Shown here: positions 19,033 through 27,762 of the stretch, piece after piece
Layout: the number at the start of each line of letters is the position of its first letter
Numbering within the stretch: the first letter of the stretch is position 1
NCBI RefSeq assembly: GCF_039537585.1
Contig: NZ_BAABAU010000001.1
Location: forward strand, 1,302,001 to 1,366,000
DNA from: Frondihabitans peucedani
Lineage (GTDB): Bacteria; Actinomycetota; Actinomycetes; Actinomycetales; Microbacteriaceae
Length of the DNA stretch: 64,000 nucleotides
Reading direction: 5' to 3'
Program-made: the position numbers and the translations under genes
The notes under the pieces: model-generated
What the model saw: the letters and a program-made list of their open reading frames with translations, nothing else
Databases searched by the model: none
What the model was told of the DNA's origin: nothing

Positions 19033-21144
19033 TCACTCGTCGACCAGGGCCAGGGACGACCACGGTTCCAGAGAGATCACGGTGCCGGCGGGGTGCCGGA
19101 CGGGTTCGGTGCTGGTGAGGTCCGCGACGTCGCGCGGAACGGTGATGCTCGAGGGCCGGGCCGACCAGTTGTGCACGAACCAGGCCCGGAGGCCGCTCGG
19201 CAGGAGGCCCGACGAGATCGTCACGGTCGCGCCGCGGGCCCACTCCGCGGCCACCGGCTCGGCGACGGCGAAGCGGACGAGGTCGCTCGCGAGGGCGGCG
19301 TTCGGGACGGTCCCCACGGTGGTGATGCGGCCCGATCCTGCGGCCTTCGTCACCACGGCGGGGAAGCGCTCGAATGCCGGGTCGGCGTAGCGCAGCAGGA
19401 CGTCGGCGCCGCCGGGCTCCGAGAGCACGAGGCCGTCCGCCCAGTCGTTGGCCCGCGCGTCGTCGCTGAGGGCGAAGCCGCCCTCCGCGGTGACGGACAC
19501 CGGCGCATCGAGGTTGGAGAACTCCTCGTACCAGACGCCCGCGGGGCCGTGGAGCCGGTCGGGGGCCACCGCGAGGCGGGCGCGCGCCTCCTCGTCGGCG
19601 TACCCGGTGCGGACCCCGACGATCAGGTGGCCGCCCGCCTCGGCGTAGTCGGCCAAGAGCTGGAGCTCCGCGTCGGTCGCGATGTACACGGCGGGCGCGA
19701 TCAGCACCGGGAACCGCTCGGCGAGGCCGGCAGCCCCGAGAGCGGACGCCTGGTCGAGGTGCAGGATCCGCGCCTGGGCACCCGCGCCGATGACACCCGC
19801 GTGGAACGCGTCGACGATGTACTGGTAGCTGTCCGGGCGGGCCTCGCGCCCGCCGAGGTTCAGCGGGGGCGTGAAGTCGAAGGCGAAGCGCGTGTCGGTC
19901 GACCACAGGATCGCGACGTCGGCGTCGGGCTCGTAGCCGTCGAGCCGCTCGCCGACCGCCTTCAGGGCCCGGCCGATCTCGGAGACCTCGCGGTAGACGC
20001 GGCCCGGCACCTGGCTGTGCGGCAGGACGCCGCCCCAGTACGTCTCGGTGCCGAAGTGCAGCGTGTGCCAGTGCCAGTACTCGATCTGCGCCGCGCCGCG
20101 GGCGATCAGCGCGAAGGCGGCCTGCTTGAGCTGGCCCGGGTAGGGCGGGTAGTTCTGCGTCGCGCCGCCGATCGACCAGGCGTTCGTCTCGGTCACGAGG
20201 AACCGCTGCTGGTTCGAGGAGAACATGCGGTCGGCCTGGCGGAAGAGGCCGGCGACGCCGGTCGAGGTCCACGAGGTCGGGACCTCCTTGGCGTGGTCGA
20301 GCGACAGGTGGTCCTGGACGCCGTAGTAGGGGTTGCCGGCCGTGATGTCGAGGCGCGCGACGAGCTTCTCGTCGTCGAGGGCGGGTCGCGGGTAGGCGAT
20401 GCAGGTCGTGACGAACTGGTCGGGGCGGCTGTACTCGCGGACGATGTCGGCCTGCCAGGCGATGAACTCCGTCGTGACCGCAGCCTGGAAGCGCCGCCAG
20501 GCGAGGTCGTACTGCGGCTGCGCGTTGCCGTCGGGGGTCCAGAGCTCCGACCAGTCGGCGATGCGGTGCGACCAGTAGACGAGCCCCCACTGCCGGTTCA
20601 GCTCCTCGACCGTCCCGTACTGCTCCTGGAGGCCCCGGACGAACCGGCGGAAGGTGCCGGGGTTGTGGAAGAGCAGCATGCCGGGCTCGTTGTCGACCTG
20701 GAAGCCGATGACCGCAGGATGCTCGGCGTAGCGGGCGATGACCGCGCGGATCACGCGCTCGGCGTGGAACAGGAACGCGGGGTGGCTGTAGTCGACCTCC
20801 TGGCGCGATCCCCAGGGGTGCGGCTGCCCGGTCTTCACGTCGGCGGCGATCTCGGGGTGGCTCTGCTGCAGCCACGGCGGGACGGCGTAGGTCGGGGTGC
20901 CGAGGATGACCGAGATGCCTCGGGCGTGGGCTCCGTCGAGGACGGGCTGCAGCCAGTCGAGGTCGAACTCGCCGTCGCGGGGCTCCCACGTCGACCAGAC
21001 CGACTCCCCCACGCGGATCACGGTGAAGCCGGCCTCGACCATCAGGTCGAGGTCGACGTCGAGTCGGTCGGTGAGCTGGTACTCGGCGTAGTAGGCGGCT
21101 CCGAAGAGCACGCGGGAGGGCGCGGCGGAAGGCAGGGACGGCAT
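19033..21144 (-). CDS. GH42-family beta-galactosidase, first gene of the operon
   Basis: This 703-residue enzyme has the GH42 acid/base Glu153 in FQVDNEPG and nucleophile Glu319 in FLVTETNAW. Unlike the second GH42 enzyme of this operon it lacks the CxxxxCxC metal cluster after the acid/base Glu, so the two belong to different subgroups and probably split linkage or chain-length preferences. No signal peptide is seen. It is the promoter-proximal gene, 96 bp downstream of two LacI-type operators. The ATG at 21144 is preceded by GGAG about 12 bases upstream. Confidence 0.9.
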   Translation of the reverse strand: MPSLPSAAPSRVLFGAAYYAEYQLTDRLDVDLDLMVEAGFTVIRVGESVWSTWEPRDGEFDLDWLQPVLDGAHARGISVILGTPTYAVPPWLQQSHPEIAADVKTGQPHPWGSRQEVDYSHPAFLFHAERVIRAVIARYAEHPAVIGFQVDNEPGMLLFHNPGTFRRFVRGLQEQYGTVEELNRQWGLVYWSHRIADWSELWTPDGNAQPQYDLAWRRFQAAVTTEFIAWQADIVREYSRPDQFVTTCIAYPRPALDDEKLVARLDITAGNPYYGVQDHLSLDHAKEVPTSWTSTGVAGLFRQADRMFSSNQQRFLVTETNAWSIGGATQNYPPYPGQLKQAAFALIARGAAQIEYWHWHTLHFGTETYWGGVLPHSQVPGRVYREVSEIGRALKAVGERLDGYEPDADVAILWSTDTRFAFDFTPPLNLGGREARPDSYQYIVDAFHAGVIGAGAQARILHLDQASALGAAGLAERFPVLIAPAVYIATDAELQLLADYAEAGGHLIVGVRTGYADEEARARLAVAPDRLHGPAGVWYEEFSNLDAPVSVTAEGGFALSDDARANDWADGLVLSEPGGADVLLRYADPAFERFPAVVTKAAGSGRITTVGTVPNAALASDLVRFAVAEPVAAEWARGATVTISSGLLPSGLRAWFVHNWSARPSSITVPRDVADLTSTEPVRHPAGTVISLEPWSSLALVDE

Positions 21145-21170
21145 CGTGCAGGAACTCCGTTGTTCGACTG

Positions 21171-21229
21171 TGTTAGCGGTAACATCGCTGTGTGGAATGA
21201 CCCTAGACCGTTTGTGTTACCGGTCACAA
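21171..21229 (-). promoter_or_regulatory. LacI-type twin operators over the galactoside operon promoter
   Basis: On the minus strand TTGTGA (21224-21229) and TAGGGT (21200-21205) are 18 bases apart and make a credible -35/-10 pair, with the start of transcription near 21193. Operator 1, TGTTAgcggTAACA (21171-21184), lies just downstream of the start. Operator 2, TGTTAccggTCACA (21215-21228), covers the -35 box. Both fit a TGTTA-N4-TAACA palindrome of LacI-family type. The adjacent LacI gene makes it the obvious repressor; the pairing is inference. Confidence 0.75.
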
Positions 21230-21260
21230 GGGTCGAGTCCGATTCGTTACCAGACGCCCG

Positions 21261-22367
21261 TCACTCGGAGGGCGGGGTCGTCGTCGCCGTCGACTCGCGC
21301 ACCCGCAGCTGCGCTCGGAAGGTCTGGGCCGGCGTGGTCGCCGCCCGGTCGGGGTTCTCGATCAGGTCGAGGATGTGCTCGAACGCGAGCCGGCCCTGAA
21401 GCTCGAAGTCGAGGGAGACCGTCGTGAGCGGGGGCTGGAAGAACGGCGCCTCGGGGATGTCGTCGAAGCCGACGACGCTCATGTCGCCGGGAACCGAGAC
21501 GCCGCGCTCGGCCAGCGCGCGGATCGCCCCGAGGGCCATCTGGTCGTTCGCGACGACGAGGGCCGTGGCGTCGCGGTCGAGGGGCAGCTCGAGGCCCGCG
21601 AGGTAGCCGGAGCGGGGCGACCAGTCGCCGAAGACGGTCGCCACCTCGGTGAGGCCCCGGGCCCGAGTGGCCACGTCGAAGGCGAAGCGCCGGTTGCGCG
21701 CCGAGATCCAGCCCTCGGGCCCTGCGATCTGCAGGATCCGGCGGTGGCCCAGGTCGGCGAGGTGGTCGACGAGCATCTGGACGCCCTGGCCGTTCCGGGT
21801 CTGCTCGTGGCCGCCGATCCGGTCGTCGACCTCGCCGGCGATGAACCAGGGCACGGAGAAGCCGGAGGCGGTGAAGGCCTCCACCACGCGGTCGGTCGAG
21901 GCGAACGCGATGATGCCGGCGAGGTCGCTCGAGTCGGCGATGCGGAGGGCGCGCTGGATGTCGTCCTCGTCGTGGGGGTCGAAGCTGACGATGTCGAGCA
22001 GGTACCCGGCCGTGCGGGCGCCTCGGCTGGCGCCCTGCAGGATCTTGCTCGGCCCGACCTGCTCGATCTCGTGCGACAGCGCCCCGATGCGGTGGGAGCG
22101 GCTCGTCGCGAGCGATCTCGCCGTCAGGTTCGGGCGGTACTCGAGCGCCGCGAGGGCGGTCTCGACCCGCTCGCGCGTCTCCGGGCGGATGCCCTGGAAG
22201 CCCTTGAGGTAGCGGCTGACGGTCTGGTGCGAGACGCCCGCGACCTTGGCCACGTCGTAGATCGTCGGAGCCCGCCGCGCGGCCGGAGCCGAGAATCGCG
22301 TGCGATCCTCGGCTCCGGCTCCGTTCGAGACGGGCTCGGCGGTCGCCGGAGAGATGCCGTCGGCCAT
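21261..22367 (-). CDS. LacI family transcriptional repressor
   Basis: This 368-residue regulator has an N-terminal LacI helix-turn-helix (TIYDVAKVAGVSHQTVSRYL, about residues 33-52) followed by the hinge helix (LTARSLATSR). A periplasmic-binding-protein-like effector domain ends in FDDIPEAPFFQPPLTTV. A tail of about 30 disordered residues precedes the HTH. It lies directly upstream of the beta-galactosidase operon on the same strand and should bind the twin operators at 21171-21228. A minus-strand GATAAT (22395-22400), overlapping the stop of the S53 peptidase gene, is a likely -10. GGAGAG supplies the ribosome binding site. Confidence 0.92.
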   Translation of the reverse strand: MADGISPATAEPVSNGAGAEDRTRFSAPAARRAPTIYDVAKVAGVSHQTVSRYLKGFQGIRPETRERVETALAALEYRPNLTARSLATSRSHRIGALSHEIEQVGPSKILQGASRGARTAGYLLDIVSFDPHDEDDIQRALRIADSSDLAGIIAFASTDRVVEAFTASGFSVPWFIAGEVDDRIGGHEQTRNGQGVQMLVDHLADLGHRRILQIAGPEGWISARNRRFAFDVATRARGLTEVATVFGDWSPRSGYLAGLELPLDRDATALVVANDQMALGAIRALAERGVSVPGDMSVVGFDDIPEAPFFQPPLTTVSLDFELQGRLAFEHILDLIENPDRAATTPAQTFRAQLRVRESTATTTPPSE

Positions 22368-22395
22368 GGCCGCTCTCCGATCTGTCGGAGTCAGA

Positions 22396-23985
22396 TTATC
22401 CGCTGTGGGCGGCGCTCCCCGACAGGGCGGCGAGCAGGCGCGTGCCGTCGGGCGAGCCGAGGCCCGTGCAGGCGTCCCAGCCCGTACCCGCCGAGAACGC
22501 TCCGTTCGAGCCCTCGGTGATGTCGCGGAACGACGACTCGACCGGGTAGAGCTTCGGACCGAGCAGCCCGACCGGAGCCCCGAGCGACTGCGCGAGCCGG
22601 GCCGCCAGCGCCGCCCACAGCGGAGCCACGGCGCTCGTGCCGCCGATGACGGAGCGCTGCCCGTCGACCAGGACCTCGTAGCCGGTCGCAGGATCGGCGT
22701 TCCCCGCGACGTCCGGGACGCCGCGCCCCGAGCCCGTGCCGGGCACACCCGCCGCCGTCTGCCACGCCGGAGCCGCGAAGGTGTCGCTGATGCCGCCGCC
22801 GGTCGCACCGCGCCCGGCGCCGTTGTTCCAGACCGTCTCGGACGAGATCGCGCCCGCGGTGGCCTTCAGGCTGGTGCCGCCGCAGGCGAGCAGATGCGGG
22901 CTCGACGCAGGGAAGTCGACGTGCTGGCGGCCGTCGGTCGCGCCGTCGGTGCTGCCGTTGTCTCCGGAGGCGGCCGTCACGGTCACGCCGAGGGCCGCCG
23001 CGTCGACGAGCGCCTCGTCGAAGGCCTGCCGGGCCTGCGCCGTCCACTGGTCCTCGCTCTGACCCCAGCTGATGCTCAGGGCGGTCGGCGTCGGCGTCGC
23101 ATGGGCCGCGGCGGTGACGGCGTCGACGAATCCGGCGTCGGTGTTGGGGGCGAAGTAGACGACGATGTCGGCGCGGGGCGCGAGGGCGCCGACAACCTCG
23201 ATGTCGAGCAGGACCTCGCCGTCGGCGCCCGAGGGATCGCCCCCGGGCTGGTTCGTCGCCCCGTCGACCGAGGCCGACCGGACCGCCGGCGACCCGACGC
23301 CGAGGGGCCCGAAGTAGGCGTCGAGGTCGCTCTGGGCGAAGCCGCCGCCGAGCTCGATGATGGCGACCGTCTGGCCGGTGCCGTCGGTGCCCTCGGGGAA
23401 CGCGTACAGCTCGCCGAGCTCGACGGGCGTGAAGCTCGTGTCGACCGCCTCGGCGTGCGCGATGCGGAACTGAGCCCTGGCCTGCGGGCGGTCGTCGAGG
23501 CCGAGCACGGCGGTCACGACGCCGTCGAGAGCACGTGGGACACTCAGCCCGCCGGAGCGGTGCCGGTGCTCGACGCGCGGTGCGGCGGCGGCGGCGGTGC
23601 TGCCGGGCGCTTCGCTCGTCACGGCCTCCAGCTCGGTGCCGAAGACCCGGGCGACGACCGGTGCCGGACCCTCGACGCGGACGCGGCGGGTGGCCGCGTC
23701 GCTCTCGAGGACCGTCAGCCCGAGACCCGTGAGGGTCGAGGCGACCAGGTCGACGTCGGCAGGATCGGCCCCGTGGTCGCGGAGGTAGGCCGCAGCGTCG
23801 GGCACGCCCTGCGCGACCTGGTCGAGATCGACCGCGTTCTTCCGGCGGATCACCAGGGTCGCCTGGACCGGGGCGTCGGAGGGCAGCGCGGCTGCCGCGG
23901 GCTGGAGCCCGGGCGCGGGCGGCCGCTCGCTGCCGGCGAGGGGGACGAGGTCGAGGTGGTCGAGGGGCTCCGTGGGATCGCTCAT
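22396..23985 (-). CDS. S53 (kumamolisin-type) serine-carboxyl peptidase without signal peptide
   Basis: This 529-residue protein has an activation prodomain (about residues 35-175) and an S53 catalytic domain. The catalytic residues are Glu257 and Asp261 (GEVLLDIE), the oxyanion Asp342 (SGDNGS) and the nucleophile Ser451 (GGTSAVAP). The C-terminal calcium-site region is recognisable (GWDACTGLGSPDG). S53 peptidases are acid-active endopeptidases. No N-terminal signal sequence is visible from the chosen ATG at 23985, so the export route is unclear. An upstream in-frame extension to 24129 exists but is Pro/Arg-rich and not signal-like. Confidence 0.88.
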   Translation of the reverse strand: MSDPTEPLDHLDLVPLAGSERPPAPGLQPAAAALPSDAPVQATLVIRRKNAVDLDQVAQGVPDAAAYLRDHGADPADVDLVASTLTGLGLTVLESDAATRRVRVEGPAPVVARVFGTELEAVTSEAPGSTAAAAAPRVEHRHRSGGLSVPRALDGVVTAVLGLDDRPQARAQFRIAHAEAVDTSFTPVELGELYAFPEGTDGTGQTVAIIELGGGFAQSDLDAYFGPLGVGSPAVRSASVDGATNQPGGDPSGADGEVLLDIEVVGALAPRADIVVYFAPNTDAGFVDAVTAAAHATPTPTALSISWGQSEDQWTAQARQAFDEALVDAAALGVTVTAASGDNGSTDGATDGRQHVDFPASSPHLLACGGTSLKATAGAISSETVWNNGAGRGATGGGISDTFAAPAWQTAAGVPGTGSGRGVPDVAGNADPATGYEVLVDGQRSVIGGTSAVAPLWAALAARLAQSLGAPVGLLGPKLYPVESSFRDITEGSNGAFSAGTGWDACTGLGSPDGTRLLAALSGSAAHSG

Positions 23986-24049
23986 GGGACCGGTGTACTC
24001 CGACCCTCCGACACGGAGCGTGGGAGGTCGTGAAGAGGACGCGGGACGA

Positions 24050-24101
24050 ACATGCCCCCGTCCCGCCGAGCGCGAGGCGTCGGGCGGGAACGGGGGCATG
24101 T
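24050..24101. promoter_or_regulatory. Large inverted repeat in a divergent intergenic region
   Basis: ACATGCCCCCGT (24050-24061) pairs perfectly with ACGGGGGCATGT (24090-24101). The stem continues as CCCGCC (24062-24067) with GGCGGG (24083-24088) across a one-base bulge. It lies between two divergent genes, so a terminator role is not expected. If the S53 gene is transcribed from a minus-strand TTGCGT-19-TACTGT box near 24215-24240, the hairpin would fall in its leader. Function unknown. Confidence 0.55.
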
Positions 24102-24258
24102 CGGCGTCGAGAGGATGCTCGATTCGCACGCCACTCGGATCAGGAGAAGGACGGGCGAGTCGTCCTCATCGACGCGGAGGCGCTCGGTAACCAGCCGAGA
24201 CGCGATATCACAGTAGCGAAGAACTCTGCGAGCGACGCAACTTTCTTTTCGGGGCGCA

Positions 24259-24483
24259 ATGCCTGGGATAGTGGAGGCCGTGACTCCCCTGATCATCGCC
24301 CTGCTCGTGGCCGCCGTCATCCTGCTGGTCGTCGTCCAGGGCGTGGCCCGCCACCGACGCCTCACCTCGCGAGAGGCCGCCGGCCAGACCACCCTCCCGC
24401 GCTCGACCTGGTACGTCTTCGGCGCCGCCTGCGCGTTCTTCCTGTTCGCGGTCTTCGTGCTGCCGCACCTGCTCCGCCGGTGA
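24259..24483 (+). CDS. Small membrane protein
   Basis: This protein of up to 74 residues has two hydrophobic helices (about residues 10-28 and 50-70) and an Arg-rich tail. No family is recognised. The ATG at 24259 is taken, but a GTG at 24280 (MTPLIIALLV...) is equally plausible and gives 67 residues. Its TGA overlaps the GTG of the next gene (GTGA), which argues that it is a real gene translated together with that gene. It sits in the divergent region opposite the S53 peptidase. Confidence 0.6.
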   Translation: MPGIVEAVTPLIIALLVAAVILLVVVQGVARHRRLTSREAAGQTTLPRSTWYVFGAACAFFLFAVFVLPHLLRR

Positions 24484-25235
24484 TCCCGGTGCCGAGTCTC
24501 TCGTCCGACTGGCGGCAGCTCACGGTCGGCCTGGTGCTGCCCGACGTCGCATTCGGCGCCGCCGTCGACGTCGACGACCTCCTCGACGAGCCCGAGCTGC
24601 ACTTCTCGGCGACGCCGTCGTCGTCCCGGCTGCTGCTCCTGCCGCGGGCCGGGAGCTTCACCCGGCTCGTCCTGGAGTGGGAGAACCTGCCCGAGATCGG
24701 CGTCTTCACGGCCGGTGCCGCACCCGGCGACGCGCTCGCGCCCGAGCAGGCCGCCCGCCTCGAGACCTGGATGCGCGACGTGGCCGTCATCTGCCACGCG
24801 ATGCGCGACGCGATCCGGGAGGCCTCCGAGCGCGCGGTCGACGACGCCGCGGCCGGCGTCTCCGAGAGCCTGCCGCGCCGCGAGGCCGCGTCGACACGCG
24901 TGGTGTCGGCTCACATCGGCACGAGCGTGGCCGGACCCGATCCTGCGCTCCCCTTCGACGTGGTCGACGTGGTCGTCGGAGACCACCCCGGCCTGATGCT
25001 GTTCGTCGACCGGGCGACGGGCGAGACCCTCGGGCGCAGGATCACGACGCGCGACGGCGACGAGGTGGTGGCCGTCCGGTTCGAGCCTCTCGCCGCCTCG
25101 GTGCAGCCGGCCCTGCTGCAGGGCTGGTACGACCAGCACATCGCCCGCGAGGTGCTCTTCGACGACGTCTGGCAGGTCTACGTGCACCTGATCACGGGGC
25201 TCGACGCCCCCGCGAGCGTCCACTCCCCCGGCTAG
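24480..25235 (+). CDS. Conserved hypothetical protein coupled to a small membrane protein
   Basis: This 251-residue soluble protein belongs to no family I recognise. It starts IPVPSLSSDWRQLTVG and has no membrane segment or clear active-site motif. The last 40 residues are aromatic and acidic (LQGWYDQHIAREVLFDDVWQ). The GTG start overlaps the stop of the small membrane protein by four bases. Longer starts in this frame would run antisense through unrelated sequence and were rejected. It converges on a large inverted-repeat terminator. Confidence 0.65.
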   Translation: MIPVPSLSSDWRQLTVGLVLPDVAFGAAVDVDDLLDEPELHFSATPSSSRLLLLPRAGSFTRLVLEWENLPEIGVFTAGAAPGDALAPEQAARLETWMRDVAVICHAMRDAIREASERAVDDAAAGVSESLPRREAASTRVVSAHIGTSVAGPDPALPFDVVDVVVGDHPGLMLFVDRATGETLGRRITTRDGDEVVAVRFEPLAASVQPALLQGWYDQHIAREVLFDDVWQVYVHLITGLDAPASVHSPG

Positions 25236-25259
25236 CGCGCGGGCCCGGCCCCCGACGGC

Positions 25260-25321
25260 CGCACCCCCGTCCGGCGCAGGATCCCCCGACCGACGGGGTG
25301 CCTGCGCCCGACGGGGGTGCG
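25260..25321. terminator. Long nested inverted repeat between convergent genes
   Basis: CGCACCCCCGTC (25260-25271) pairs with GACGGGGGTGCG (25310-25321), and GGCGCAGG (25273-25280) pairs with CCTGCGCC (25301-25308). This gives a stem of about 20 bp with one small bulge. The loop contains a further CCCC/GGGG pairing and one copy of the octamer GCAGGATC. It lies between two converging genes and is probably a bidirectional terminator. Confidence 0.7.
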
Positions 25322-25335
25322 AGGGGTGACGCTGC

Positions 25336-26739
25336 TCAGACCTCTTCGAGGCCGAAGCGGTCGATGCGGCGGTGGTAGCGCAGACCGGCGAGCCCGCCGA
25401 GGAGGGCGCCGCCGAGCGACAGCACGACGATGAGGCCCTCGGCGATCAGCGCGTCGACCGTGATGAACGACTCGAGCTTGAGGCCCGCACCCATGTTCGA
25501 CACCTGCGAGACGGCCTGGCTGCCGATGACGACACCGACGACCGCGGCGATGATCGACATCACGAGGCCCCAGAGCCAGACCGCGAGGCCCTGCTTGAGG
25601 CCCGAGAAGCGGGCCATGCGCGACGCCACGAAGCCGCCGACGAAGTACGACAGGAACAGGATCACGAGGAACACCACGAGGGCGGTGATCTGCAGGGTCC
25701 GCGTGTCGAACGCGGAGCCGAGCGACTCGACGCGCGACGCCGAGCCGGTCAGGACCGACGGCTGCGCGAGGCCCGCCGCGACGGCGATGCCGCCGGCGAT
25801 CAGGTAGAGCAGCCCCGCGAGTCCGACGGCCGCGAGCCAGCCGAAGAACGCCGAGCCGAAGTTGATGCCGGCGAACTCCTGCTTCTGCCGGAACGCCATC
25901 TCGTCGCGGAACGAGCGGCGCTGCGCGAGCTCCTCCGGAGTGAAGCCGTCGTCGCCCCCGGCGATGCCGTCGGCGAAGCCGAGGTTCTCGGCCGGCGACG
26001 TGCCGAGGCTCGAGATCGGGGTGGTGCTGGTCGCGGGGGCCGCGGCCGAAGCGGGCATGGCCTGCGTCGGCGGAGCGTAGGGGGTCGGCGTGGTGCCGGT
26101 CGCGGGAGCGGCGTACTCGGTCGGCGACGCGGGGGCAGGCGGCGGCGTCCAGGCGTTGCCGGCGCGCGGGGTGCCCGGAGTGATGCGGGTGTCGTCGACG
26201 TCGGCGGTCTCGGTGCGGCCGGCCTGGTCGCGGCCGGTGTCGTCGCGGCCGTCCTCGTCACGGGCGGCACCGGAGGGGAGGACCTCCGTCGCAGGATCCA
26301 CCCGCTCGCCCGAGCGGGCGGCCTCGGCTGCGCGCAGCGCGCTGTCGTCGTGGAGGGCCCCGGTCTGCGGGGCTCCGGCGGCGGCGGCGGTCGCCTGCGG
26401 GGGTGACAGCGGCGGGACGCTGGCGGTCTCGGCGCGGGGAGCCGGAGCATCCTGCGCGCCCTCGTCGACCGGGTCGCTGACACGGACCGGCTCGGCCCCG
26501 CCGTACTCGCTGCTGTCGGCGTCGGGCTCGGGGCGGTCGAACGCCCGGCGCTCGTCGGACGCCTGGCCGTGCTCGTCGATCGACTCGTGCTCGGCGATCG
26601 GCTCGTCTCGGGCGGTCTCGGGCTCGGCCGGGTCGACGGCCGGCTCTCGGGGCTCCTCGCGGACGGTGTCGACCGCCTCGTCGTCGGTGTGCGACACGGT
26701 CTGGTCGCCGCCGCGTGCGGGCGTGCTGGGGTCCGTCAT
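25336..26739 (-). CDS. Membrane protein with long disordered acidic N-terminal region
   Basis: This is a 467-residue protein. Residues 1 to about 270 are low-complexity, acidic and Pro/Ala/Thr-rich. The C-terminal 190 residues hold four or five membrane helices beginning near INFGSAFFGWLAAVG and ending with GGALLGGLAGLRYHRRIDRF. No functional family is recognised beyond a resemblance to small YrzE/TIGR04086-like membrane proteins. GAGGAG lies before the ATG at 26739 and supports the start. A TACTGT hexamer about 37 bases upstream may be its -10. Confidence 0.65.
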   Translation of the reverse strand: MTDPSTPARGGDQTVSHTDDEAVDTVREEPREPAVDPAEPETARDEPIAEHESIDEHGQASDERRAFDRPEPDADSSEYGGAEPVRVSDPVDEGAQDAPAPRAETASVPPLSPPQATAAAAGAPQTGALHDDSALRAAEAARSGERVDPATEVLPSGAARDEDGRDDTGRDQAGRTETADVDDTRITPGTPRAGNAWTPPPAPASPTEYAAPATGTTPTPYAPPTQAMPASAAAPATSTTPISSLGTSPAENLGFADGIAGGDDGFTPEELAQRRSFRDEMAFRQKQEFAGINFGSAFFGWLAAVGLAGLLYLIAGGIAVAAGLAQPSVLTGSASRVESLGSAFDTRTLQITALVVFLVILFLSYFVGGFVASRMARFSGLKQGLAVWLWGLVMSIIAAVVGVVIGSQAVSQVSNMGAGLKLESFITVDALIAEGLIVVLSLGGALLGGLAGLRYHRRIDRFGLEEV

Positions 26740-26896
26740 GATGGCTCCTCGTGATCGGTGTTCACGCGGGACAGTACCCCCGGACGGGGCTGAATCACGG
26801 CTCCCCCGCCGATGGCGCCCGAGCCCGGTTCCGCTGTCACCGCCCGCCCGGCACTAGCGTGAGAACATCGATCGACGACGACGAGCACGAGGTCCC

Positions 26897-27754
26897 ATGA
26901 GCAACGCACCGAGCATCCCCGCCACCGACCGCCCGCGACCCGACGCCGAGATCGCCCGGTCCTGGCTCCTCGTCCCCGGCACGAAGCCGGAGTCGTTCGA
27001 CCAGGCGGCGCGGTCGCGAGCCGATCAGATCGTGCTCGACATCGAAGACGCGGTCGACCCGAAGCGGAAGCCCGAGGCCCGCGACGACGTCGTCGCCTGG
27101 CTGTCCGGCGGCGGGCAGGCCTGGGTCCGGATCAACGACCGCTCGACCGACTTCTGGTCGGACGACGTCGACGCCCTCGTCGGGCTGCCCGGCCTCCTCG
27201 GCGTGATGCTCGCGAAGACCGAGGCCGGCGAGCACGTCACCGAGACCTTCGACCGCCTGCACGGCGCGAGGCCCGTCCTCGCCCTCGTCGAGTCGGCCGT
27301 CGGCATCGAGCTCTCGCCGACCATCGCCAGCGCCCGCGGGGCCTTCCGCCTCGCGTTCGGCTCCGGCGACTACCGCCGCGACACCGGCACCAGCGCCGAC
27401 GACATGGCCATGGCCTACCCGCGGTCCCGCCTCGTCGTGGCCTCCCGCATCGGCAACCTGCCGGGGCCCATCGACGGCCCGACGGTCGGCTCGAGCCACG
27501 GCGTCCTCCGCGAGCAGTCGACCGTCGCGGTCAACCTCGGCCTCACCGGCAAGCTCTGCCTCGACATCGAGCAGCTGCCGGTGATCAACGAGGTCATCAG
27601 CCCGACTCCGTCCGACACCGCGTGGGCGCGCGACTTCCTGGCCGACTTCGAGAGCCGCGGCAGGATCATCCGCGACGGCAGCGACCTGCCCCGGCTCGGG
27701 CGCGCGCAGAAGATCGAGCGCCTCGCCTCGGCGTTCGGGGTGCAGCCGAACTGA
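26897..27754 (+). CDS. HpcH/HpaI aldolase, CitE-type CoA-ester lyase
   Basis: This 285-residue TIM-barrel lyase has the family's opening RSWLLVPGTKPESFDQA (about residues 17-33), VLDIEDAVDP with a metal-ligand Glu, the catalytic-site VESAVGIE and a GSGDY motif. Relatives cleave citramalyl-, malyl- or methylmalyl-CoA. The exact substrate is uncertain and no pathway partner is adjacent. The leader has TAGCGT near 26856 as a -10, and GAGG supplies a modest ribosome binding site ahead of the ATG. Confidence 0.87.
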   Translation: MSNAPSIPATDRPRPDAEIARSWLLVPGTKPESFDQAARSRADQIVLDIEDAVDPKRKPEARDDVVAWLSGGGQAWVRINDRSTDFWSDDVDALVGLPGLLGVMLAKTEAGEHVTETFDRLHGARPVLALVESAVGIELSPTIASARGAFRLAFGSGDYRRDTGTSADDMAMAYPRSRLVVASRIGNLPGPIDGPTVGSSHGVLREQSTVAVNLGLTGKLCLDIEQLPVINEVISPTPSDTAWARDFLADFESRGRIIRDGSDLPRLGRAQKIERLASAFGVQPN

Positions 27755-27762
27755 CGCCCGGC

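Noticed and set aside
12226-22367. Recent horizontal transfer of the galactoside locus
   Set aside because: Base composition looks like its neighbours, and no integrase, tRNA or flanking repeat is present.
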